Positions 1 to 5,096 of a stretch of 7,705 nucleotides of DNA are shown here, piece by piece. Made by a program: the position numbers and the translations under genes. A model generated the notes under the pieces. That model was not told where the DNA came from and did no database searches. It was given only the letters and a program-made list of their open reading frames with translations. Position 1 is the stretch's first letter. The number at the start of each line of letters is the position of its first letter. The DNA is taken from NCBI GenBank assembly GCA_900769965.1, contig CAAGIQ010000176.1:1-7705 (forward strand), given 5' to 3'. The stretch comes from Bacilli bacterium (lineage in GTDB: Bacteria > Bacillota_I > Bacilli_A > RFN20 > CAG-288).

Positions 1-19
1 CACGACGCTCTTCCGATCT
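1..19 (+). other. Residual Illumina adapter at contig end
   Basis: The first 19 bases, CACGACGCTCTTCCGATCT, are identical to the 3' end of the Illumina TruSeq read-1 adapter/primer. They are non-biological. The final T of the adapter plus the first two genomic bases (AA) create an in-frame TAA at 19-21 that makes the following gene look as if it has an upstream stop. Genomic sequence begins at about base 20. Confidence 0.95.
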
Positions 20-21
20 AA

Positions 22-453
22 TTTTTATTCGATGAAGAAAACGACCTTCCTATCTGGCCTAAGTACGCGATTAACTACACCATGAAGACTCAATACTATC
101 ATAGAATCTCGAAAGGAATCATCGATCCAGATGATGATAGAGGTTTGAATGAAAAACAGTTAAATAGAAGAATTCCTTATCGTAATATGGTCTATTTAGG
201 CGATGGATTAACTGACGTTCCATGTATGATTCTCTGTAAGGAAAACGGCGGTAACTCCATAGCGGTTTACCAAAAAGGTAACAAGGAAAAAGTTACGAAG
301 ATTTTCGAAGATGGAAGAGTTAACTACATCGCTTCCGCCAACTATTCTAAAGGTGGAGATCTCGATCAGATCGTAAAACTTATTATCGATTCAATTTCGA
401 TTAAAGATGAACTAGAGAAAAAAGAACTCAGTTTGTTTAATAAACAGAGATAG
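22..453 (+). CDS. HAD-family hydrolase, C-terminal part (5' truncated by contig end)
   Basis: This is the C-terminal ~144 residues of a haloacid dehalogenase-superfamily hydrolase, likely a cytoplasmic phosphatase of unknown substrate. The visible family hallmark is motif IV, YLGDGLTDVP, whose acidic residues bind the catalytic Mg2+. It is followed by the conserved stretch with KENGGNSIAVY and the GRVNYIASANYSKGG segment, both typical of ~280-residue HAD proteins of Bacillota. The nucleophile motif (DxDxT) and the motif III lysine region are missing because they lie beyond the contig start. Coding signal in the same frame continues upstream of the ATG at 82 (FDEENDLPIWPKYAINYT), so that Met is internal and not the start. 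The TAA at 19-21 is made with adapter bases and is not a real stop. The stop is TAG at 451-453. No convincing terminator follows before the rpmF promoter. Confidence 0.85.
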   Translation, partial: FLFDEENDLPIWPKYAINYTMKTQYYHRISKGIIDPDDDRGLNEKQLNRRIPYRNMVYLGDGLTDVPCMILCKENGGNSIAVYQKGNKEKVTKIFEDGRVNYIASANYSKGGDLDQIVKLIIDSISIKDELEKKELSLFNKQR

Positions 454-516
454 TTCATAAAAAGAGCAAAAAATCGAGCTTTAAGAAAAAAACAATGTCG
501 ATATACTTATTTTACA

Positions 517-545
517 TTGACAAGGTTTAGTTCAATAGTTATAAT
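517..545 (+). promoter_or_regulatory. Consensus sigma-70/SigA promoter of rpmF
   Basis: The -35 TTGACA (517-522) and -10 TATAAT (540-545) are both perfect consensus hexamers separated by the optimal 17 bases. Transcription should start near 552, giving a leader of about 27 bases before the rpmF ATG. This is the strongest-looking promoter in the window, as expected for a ribosomal protein gene. Confidence 0.9.
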
Positions 546-578
546 TTATGTTGCGAATGCGGAAAGCGAGGTGTGAAT

Positions 579-755
579 ATGGCAGTTCCAGCCAGACGTA
601 CTTCTAAGACAGCAAAACGTTTAAGAAGAACTCATTTCAAACTTAATCCTCAAGGATTAGTATCCTGTAGCAATTGTGGAGCGATGATACCATCACATCA
701 CGTCTGCCCAACTTGTGGATACTACAATGGCAAAAAAGTCATTGAAGTCAAATAA
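579..755 (+). CDS. rpmF: 50S ribosomal protein L32 (zinc-binding form)
   Basis: This 58-residue protein is a component of the large ribosomal subunit. It opens with the family signature MAVPARRTSKTAKRLRRTHF and carries a zinc ribbon with two CxxC pairs (C30/C33 and C43/C46), so it is the Zn-binding rather than the Zn-independent paralogue. Length is normal for L32. The start is ATG 579, because L32 proteins begin MAVP and AGGTG at 569-573 is a suitable ribosome binding site. An in-frame GTG at 573 would only add two residues and overlaps that site. The gene appears monocistronic, with its own consensus promoter upstream and a terminator downstream. The usual upstream partner yceD (DUF177) is absent and a HAD hydrolase gene is there instead. 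Confidence 0.97.
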   Translation: MAVPARRTSKTAKRLRRTHFKLNPQGLVSCSNCGAMIPSHHVCPTCGYYNGKKVIEVK

Positions 756-795
756 GCTCAGGCTACGATAATTACTAGGTAATTAAGTAAAAAAT

Positions 796-822
796 AGCTT
801 ACCTGTATTGGTGGGCTTTTTT
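796..822 (+). terminator. Rho-independent terminator after rpmF
   Basis: AGCTTACC (796-803) can pair with GGTGGGCT (810-817) as an 8-bp stem containing two G-U pairs, with a 6-base loop and a run of six T (817-822). It separates rpmF from the next gene. The 5' arm can alternatively pair with AGGTAA at 777-782, which is discussed as a finding. Confidence 0.65.
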
Positions 823-848
823 CTTATCGAAAATTAATTTTTATTATG

Positions 849-854
849 TATAAT
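849..854 (+). promoter_or_regulatory. Probable -10 element of the yitT-gltX unit
   Basis: TATAAT at 849-854 lies 22 bases before the ATG at 877, predicting a start near 861 and a short leader. No good -35 hexamer is visible at 16-18 bases upstream (the best matches there are poor, around 824-831), so only the -10 is called. The leader contains a strong SD, AGGGGG (866-871), 5 bases from the ATG. Confidence 0.5.
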
Positions 855-876
855 AAATAGTGTTTAGGGGGCAGGT

Positions 877-1869
877 ATGTCGGTAGATAAAGATAAGTCT
901 TTTACCAAAAGATTTAAAGATCATTGTAACGAATATTTTTTAGAACATCCAAAACTTAAAACGGTATATCACTGGGCAACTATGATAGTAGTTACCGTTA
1001 TTTCTTCATTTGTATTTTCTTATGGATATCGAGCTTTTACAGCTCCAGCTGGAGATGTTCCTCATCTTATCTCCGGAGGTGCTTCAGGTATCGGTCAGAT
1101 TCTTACAAGAATCAGTCAACTTTGTGGAGTAACCTTGGAAGAGAAAACCTTGCAGTCGATATTCTATCTAGCTATCAACATCCCTTTAATTCTTGTTTCA
1201 TTTAAGAACATCGGTAAGGAGTTCACTATAACTACTCTTCTTAACGTTGTTTTAACTTCCGTGTTTATCGATGTTATTCCAGATTCATGGGTCGTTATTT
1301 TCGACATCGATCAAGAGTTTGTTGCCCGCGCACTTTTCGCTGGAATTATGACTGGTCTTTCTTCAGGTTCGGCTTATCTAATAGGCTCATCAACTGGAGG
1401 AATTGACTTGATCGCTTTTGCAATAGCTGAGAAGAAATCTACTACAAGTGGAAAGTATTCTTTATTTATCAACGCCGCTATCATCATTACATACACTATA
1501 GTTAACTCTATTAAACTAGGTAACTTAAGCGAAGTTAAGATGGCTTTATTCACTCTCATCTACTTCTTTACCGCTTCAAAAGTAATAGACGTCCTCAACA
1601 TTAAAAACAGGAAGACGGAGTTACAAATAAACACCGATTCTGAAGATATGGCAAAGATGTTGTTACGAACATTCCCACACGGCTGTACCTTAGTCGATGC
1701 GGTAGGTGGTTATACCGGAAAACCGAGAAAGATAATATATATGGTTGTTTCGCTAGCAGAAGTTAAATCAGTTGTTGAATTTGCTCGAAAGATCGACAAG
1801 AACTGCTTTGTTAACGTCACTAACTCTAATCAAGTCTACGGACGATTCTACATTAAACCAATTAAGTAA
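877..1869 (+). CDS. YitT family membrane protein (YitT_membrane + DUF2179)
   Basis: This 330-residue protein has the architecture of the YitT family: an N-terminal multi-pass membrane region followed by a cytoplasmic DUF2179 domain. After a charged N-terminus (1-33), hydrophobic segments lie at about 34-52, 98-115, 121-137, 154-176, 197-215 and 225-243. The conserved glycine-rich stretches GGASGIGQI (67-75) and GSSTGGIDLIA (170-180) are typical of the family. Residues ~255-325 form the DUF2179 part (LRTFPHGCTLVDAVGGYTG, then an IYMVVS segment). The family's transported substrate or role is not established. Start ATG 877 follows a strong SD. gltX begins 15 bases after the stop, so the two are likely co-transcribed. 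No signal peptide is expected and length is normal. Family assignment is secure, function is not. Confidence 0.92.
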   Translation: MSVDKDKSFTKRFKDHCNEYFLEHPKLKTVYHWATMIVVTVISSFVFSYGYRAFTAPAGDVPHLISGGASGIGQILTRISQLCGVTLEEKTLQSIFYLAINIPLILVSFKNIGKEFTITTLLNVVLTSVFIDVIPDSWVVIFDIDQEFVARALFAGIMTGLSSGSAYLIGSSTGGIDLIAFAIAEKKSTTSGKYSLFINAAIIITYTIVNSIKLGNLSEVKMALFTLIYFFTASKVIDVLNIKNRKTELQINTDSEDMAKMLLRTFPHGCTLVDAVGGYTGKPRKIIYMVVSLAEVKSVVEFARKIDKNCFVNVTNSNQVYGRFYIKPIK

Positions 1870-1884
1870 AAGGAGAAAAATACG

Positions 1885-3549
1885 ATGCATACTTATGAAG
1901 ATTTAGCTAATTTAATCTTTCCAGACATTACAGAAACTGTTGAAGATTTAGAAAAAAGATATCCTTCTAGAAACCTTGAAGAAGGCAGTGAAGTTACTAG
2001 ATTTGCTCCTTCTCCAACAGGCTTTTTACATACCGGAAGCTTGTTTACAGCTTTAATCGCTTATACCATCGCTCATCAGAGTAACGGTGTCTACTTCTTT
2101 AGATTAGAGGATACCGATCAAAAGCGCGAAATCGAAGGTAGCGGGAAAGAATTATGTGACCAACTCAAACGTTTTGGAGTCGTTCAAAACGAAGGTTATT
2201 TCGGAGATCACGAAGAAGGAAATTACGGTCCATATGTCCAATCTAAGAGAGCCGATATCTATAAGACCTGTATAAAAGAATTGATAAGAAGAGGAAGAGC
2301 ATATCCATGCTTCTGCTCATCTTCTGATCTCGATTTATTAAGACAAACTCAGGAAGCTAATAAAGTAATTCCAGGTTACTATGGTGAATACGCTAAATGC
2401 AGATACCTATCTGTCGATGAAGCTTATGAAAAGATTAAGAATGGCGAGAAATATGTCATCCGTTTTAAATCTGAAGGCAACCACTTAAACTACGTAAGAG
2501 TTCACGACTTAGTTAGAGGAGATTTAGCTCTATCCGAAAACGATCAAGATATCGTCATCATGAAGAGCGATGGTTTACCAACATATCATTTTGCTCATCT
2601 TTGCGATGATCATTTTATGCATACTACTGTTGTTACTAGAGGTGAGGAATGGATTTCATCTTTACCAATTCATTTAGATTTATTTAATACCATGGGATTT
2701 GAAGCTCCAAAATATGCTCATCTTCCAGTAATCATGAAGCTAGATAACGGCAATAAGAGAAAGTTATCTAAACGTAAAGATAACGAAGCCGCGGTTAGTT
2801 TCTTCTTGGAACAAGGCTATCCAATTGAAGGTTTTGTTAAATACTTGTTAACTATCGCTAATTCCAATTTTGAAGAATGGCTGTTAGCTAATCCAAGAGA
2901 GGACGTCTCTAAGTTCAAGATGACTTTTGAAAAGATGTCTCTCGATGGTGCTTTATTCGATCTTCCAAAACTTCAAAACATTTGTAAGGAAGTCTTAGCC
3001 TATTATTCTAAAGAGAAGTTTGTCTTACTATGTAAAGAATGGGCTAAGGAGTACTCGAAAGAACTTTATGATCTTATCGAAAGCGATGAAGAGAAATTTA
3101 CAAAGATTATCAACATCGAAAGAGAACAGGAAAAGCCACGTAAAGACTATGAAAAGTATTCCGATGTTCTTCCAAAGATCAGCTTCTTCTACAACAGCTA
3201 TTATGAAAAGATGATGGAAGAGAAGACTCTCGAATGGAATCCGTTTATCGATAGAAACTTGATTAAAGAAATGCTCGAAGAATTCAAGTCTTCTATGGAT
3301 TATTCCTTAGATGAACAAGCTTGGTTCGCTTCCTTAAAATCTTTAGGAGTCAAGCATGGTTTTGCTGAAAACTTCAAGCTTTACAAGAAGGATAAAGACG
3401 CTTATAAAGGCCATGTTGGCGATGTTGCTGAGATGGTAAGAATAGCCTTAACCTCATCTAAACAATCTCCTAACCTCTATCAAGTTCTTCACATCTTAGG
3501 TAAAGAAGAAGTCGATAGAAGAATCGAATTAGCAGTTTCAAAATTATAA
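1885..3549 (+). CDS. gltX: Glutamate--tRNA ligase (GluRS)
   Basis: This class I aminoacyl-tRNA synthetase charges tRNA with glutamate in the cytoplasm. The Rossmann core begins at residue ~38 with RFAPSPTGFLHTGSL, in which the HIGH-type motif reads HTGS (49-52). FFRLEDTDQKR (71-81) is the usual GluRS strand/loop. A CxC at C142/C144 with Y166 and C172 resembles the zinc site of GluRS. KRKLSKRKDN (291-300) is the KMSKS-equivalent loop, with KLSKR at 293-297. The C-terminal ~200 residues are the anticodon-binding part. At 554 residues it is longer than the ~465-490 of most bacterial GluRS, with an N-terminal extension of ~37 residues, as in the long form seen in some Bacillota. SD AAGGAG (1870-1875) is 9 bases before ATG 1885. 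It is probably co-transcribed with yitT. Whether it is discriminating or also charges tRNA-Gln cannot be told from sequence alone. Confidence 0.95.
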   Translation: MHTYEDLANLIFPDITETVEDLEKRYPSRNLEEGSEVTRFAPSPTGFLHTGSLFTALIAYTIAHQSNGVYFFRLEDTDQKREIEGSGKELCDQLKRFGVVQNEGYFGDHEEGNYGPYVQSKRADIYKTCIKELIRRGRAYPCFCSSSDLDLLRQTQEANKVIPGYYGEYAKCRYLSVDEAYEKIKNGEKYVIRFKSEGNHLNYVRVHDLVRGDLALSENDQDIVIMKSDGLPTYHFAHLCDDHFMHTTVVTRGEEWISSLPIHLDLFNTMGFEAPKYAHLPVIMKLDNGNKRKLSKRKDNEAAVSFFLEQGYPIEGFVKYLLTIANSNFEEWLLANPREDVSKFKMTFEKMSLDGALFDLPKLQNICKEVLAYYSKEKFVLLCKEWAKEYSKELYDLIESDEEKFTKIINIEREQEKPRKDYEKYSDVLPKISFFYNSYYEKMMEEKTLEWNPFIDRNLIKEMLEEFKSSMDYSLDEQAWFASLKSLGVKHGFAENFKLYKKDKDAYKGHVGDVAEMVRIALTSSKQSPNLYQVLHILGKEEVDRRIELAVSKL

Positions 3550-3554
3550 AAAAT

Positions 3555-3587
3555 AACTAGCAGGTAAGTTGTTACTTGCTAGTTTTT
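3555..3587. terminator. Bidirectional hairpin terminator between gltX and the kinase gene
   Basis: AACTAGCAGGTAA (3555-3567) pairs with TTACTTGCTAGTT (3572-3584) over 13 bp with one G-T pair and a GTTG loop. On the plus strand the stem runs into TTTTT (3583-3587) and terminates gltX. On the minus strand it is followed by ATTTTTTA, so it can also terminate the convergent kinase gene. The 3' arm lies inside the kinase gene and encodes its last codons and stop. Confidence 0.9.
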
Positions 3588-4402
3588 AAATATTGTTCTA
3601 ACGATTCTTTTTTATCTTTAGCGATTGAAAGATATATCTTTTTCTTATCGGCAAAAGGCGATAAACTTCTAGCTTTGGCCCAGTGATACCAAAGGAGATC
3701 CGCTATCGCTAATAACTCATCTTTTTTGTTAATAAACTCGCTTTTTTCCTTCGTGTTATCAAAATAGATATCGATAATCATATCTTCGATTTCTTTTGAA
3801 AATCTATTTTCTCCTAGAAGAGAAACTAGGTCGAAATATTTTGGAGCGTAACAGGCGAATTCAAAGTCGATTAAGGTGACGTTAGAATTAGAGTCTAGTA
3901 GGATGTTGTTATCGACTAAATCGAAGTGGCTCAGTTCATATTCACCTTTGAAGATATCTGAATAGGTAAGTTTTGAACTGTAGATTCTTTCTTTTGGATT
4001 TATTTCTAATCTATAGGAATCGAGTAGTTTTTCGTAATCGAGTTTAGATATATCAGCTCTAATTCTATGGTATTTCTTTATGGTTTCAACGATGTTTTTG
4101 ATCTCGAAATAATTGGTGTTTTGAGCGTTTAATATCCTGAGGTTAGGGATGTATTTAGTAAGTAGATATCCGTTTTCTACATCGTAAGCGACTACTTCAG
4201 GTGAAAGGAAGTTCTTAAAGCAAATATTCTCTAGATCAACCGTCTCTTTTTTGGCACGAGAAAAGCGCTTGTCGTAAGGTACTTTTAAGACGTATTTGTT
4301 ATCTATCAAGTAGTTGGCGTTAGAGATTCCTTCCTTGATAAGTTTGATTGTTACATATGATATGTTGTTATCTTTTAAAAATTGCTCTATTGGTTTTTCC
4401 AT
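3572..4402 (-). CDS. Choline/ethanolamine kinase-like (APH-fold) phosphotransferase
   Basis: This 276-residue cytoplasmic protein has the aminoglycoside phosphotransferase/choline kinase fold. Visible landmarks are a nucleotide-loop region GISNANYLI (25-33), a likely beta3 lysine at K40 (YVLKVP), the Brenner motif LSHFDLVDNNILL with H159, D161 and N166 (catalytic Asp and metal-binding Asn), and the DFE-type metal motif LIDFEFACYAPKYFDL (D179, E181). The SHFDL...NILL plus IDFEFA pattern is closest to the choline/ethanolamine/thiamine kinase group such as LicA. No licB/C/D neighbours are visible, so the substrate is uncertain and could be choline, ethanolamine, a sugar or thiamine. The gene is a single unit convergent with gltX and divergent from pduL. 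The start is ATG at 4402-4400. No Shine-Dalgarno precedes it, and its promoter places transcription start at the ATG. The next in-frame Met is residue 208, so no ATG alternative exists. Confidence 0.88.
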   Translation of the reverse strand: MEKPIEQFLKDNNISYVTIKLIKEGISNANYLIDNKYVLKVPYDKRFSRAKKETVDLENICFKNFLSPEVVAYDVENGYLLTKYIPNLRILNAQNTNYFEIKNIVETIKKYHRIRADISKLDYEKLLDSYRLEINPKERIYSSKLTYSDIFKGEYELSHFDLVDNNILLDSNSNVTLIDFEFACYAPKYFDLVSLLGENRFSKEIEDMIIDIYFDNTKEKSEFINKKDELLAIADLLWYHWAKARSLSPFADKKKIYLSIAKDKKESLEQYLKTSK

Positions 4403-4408
4403 ATAATT

Positions 4409-4437
4409 AATATACTTTTAACATCAATTTTGTGCAA
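4409..4437 (-). promoter_or_regulatory. Promoter of the kinase gene, predicted leaderless
   Basis: Reading the minus strand, TTGCAC (4437-4432) is followed by 17 bases and TATATT (4414-4409). The -10 is separated from the ATG (4402-4400) by only six bases, AATTAT, so the expected transcription start coincides with the A of the ATG. No ribosome binding site exists in the interval. Confidence 0.7.
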
Positions 4438-4443
4438 TAAAAC

Positions 4444-4472
4444 TTATATTGTTATTTATAAAAAAATATAAT
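4444..4472 (+). promoter_or_regulatory. Probable promoter of pduL
   Basis: A perfect -10 TATAAT lies at 4467-4472, preceded by an A-rich tract. The hexamer at the 17-base spacing is TTATAT (4444-4449), which matches the -35 consensus at only three positions. The predicted start is near 4479, giving a ~42-base leader. A Rex-like palindrome overlaps this start, so a weak -35 with repressor control is plausible. Confidence 0.55.
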
Positions 4473-4475
4473 TGT

Positions 4476-4489
4476 GTTAATCTATTAAC
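4476..4489 (+). promoter_or_regulatory. Rex-like operator palindrome over the pduL start
   Basis: GTTAATCTATTAAC is an inverted repeat with core GTTAA-N4-TTAAC. The Rex consensus described for clostridia is TTGTTAA-N4-TTAACAA. Here the extended site reads GTGTTAA-TCTA-TTAACGG, matching 11 of the 14 specified positions. It starts 4 bases after the -10, covering the predicted +1, a usual repressor position. Rex regulation of pduL is an inference. Confidence 0.5.
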
Positions 4490-4520
4490 GGTAGAAATAC
4501 CTTATTTAAGGAGTTTTATT

Positions 4521-5096
4521 ATGTCACAAAAAATTTTAGTTGAAACAAGTGCACGTCACGTTCACGTTACTCAAGAAGTATTAGAAGCTCTTTTCGGTGC
4601 TGGCCATCAATTAGTTTCTAAAAAAGACCTTTCTCAACCAGGTCAATTCGCTTCTACCGATAAAGTTAAAGTCGTTGGTCCAAAAGGTGAATTAGCAATG
4701 TCCATCTTAGGTCCATGTAGAGATCATAACCAAGTTGAAGTCTCTTTCTCCGATGCTCGTGCTTTAGGTGTTTCCGCTCCAGTTAGAGAATCTGGTGATA
4801 TCGCTTCTTCTGCTCCATGTAAATTAGTTGGTCCTGCTGGCGAAGTCGAATTAAAAGAAGGTGTCATCGTCGCTAAACGTCACATTCATATGACTCCAAA
4901 AGATGCTGAAGAATTAGGCGTAACTAATGGTGAAATCGTCTCCGTAAAATGCGAATCTAAATTCGATAGACATTTAATCTTTGGTGATGTCGTCGTTAGA
5001 GTTTCTCCAAAATATGCTTTAGCTATGCATATCGATACCGATGAATGTAACGCTGGTGGTTTAGCTGGCGAAGTCTATGGTGAAATAGTTAGATAA
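4521..5096 (+). CDS. pduL: Phosphate propanoyltransferase / PduL-type phosphotransacylase
   Basis: This enzyme interconverts acyl-CoA plus phosphate with acyl-phosphate plus CoA. With acetate kinase it gives ATP and acetate or propionate. The 191-residue protein has the two related halves of PduL. Candidate zinc ligands are H13 and H15 in SARHVHVT, H121 and H123 in KRHIHMT, and H170 in the C-terminal AMHIDTDECNAGG motif. It starts almost directly at the first beta strand (MSQKILVETSARHVHV), so the N-terminal encapsulation peptide of microcompartment PduL is absent. No shell genes are nearby, suggesting a cytosolic Pta substitute. The start is ATG 4521, because SD AAGGAG (4508-4513) is 7 bases upstream and family homology begins there. 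A frame extension back to a TTG at 4449 would run through the promoter. All 13 Lys codons are AAA and Leu is nearly all TTA, suggesting high expression. Confidence 0.95.
   Translation: MSQKILVETSARHVHVTQEVLEALFGAGHQLVSKKDLSQPGQFASTDKVKVVGPKGELAMSILGPCRDHNQVEVSFSDARALGVSAPVRESGDIASSAPCKLVGPAGEVELKEGVIVAKRHIHMTPKDAEELGVTNGEIVSVKCESKFDRHLIFGDVVVRVSPKYALAMHIDTDECNAGGLAGEVYGEIVR

Noticed and set aside
82..453. Complete 123-residue gene starting at ATG 82
   Set aside because: Family-like coding sequence continues in frame upstream of it (FDEENDLPIWPKY...), and the apparent upstream stop is built from adapter bases.
454..516. Possible terminator after the HAD gene
   Set aside because: Only a bulged or 5-bp long-loop pairing can be drawn and there is no T-run in the plus direction.
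573..578. GTG start for rpmF adding two residues
   Set aside because: L32 proteins begin MAVP, and the GTG overlaps the AGGTG ribosome binding site used by ATG 579.
1374..1559. Minus-strand open frame inside the YitT gene
   Set aside because: Antisense shadow of a well-supported membrane protein gene, with no recognisable product.
3020..3214. Second-frame open reading frame inside gltX
   Set aside because: Overlaps the anticodon-binding region of GluRS. Its composition is a frame-shifted shadow.
4449..4454. TTGTTA as -35 for pduL
   Set aside because: It would be only 12 bases from the TATAAT at 4467, too short for a sigma-70-type promoter.
4449..4520. N-terminal extension of PduL from TTG 4449, possibly an encapsulation peptide
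   Set aside because: It crosses the -10 element and the Rex-like palindrome, and a strong SD sits just before ATG 4521. The extra residues do not look like an amphipathic targeting helix.
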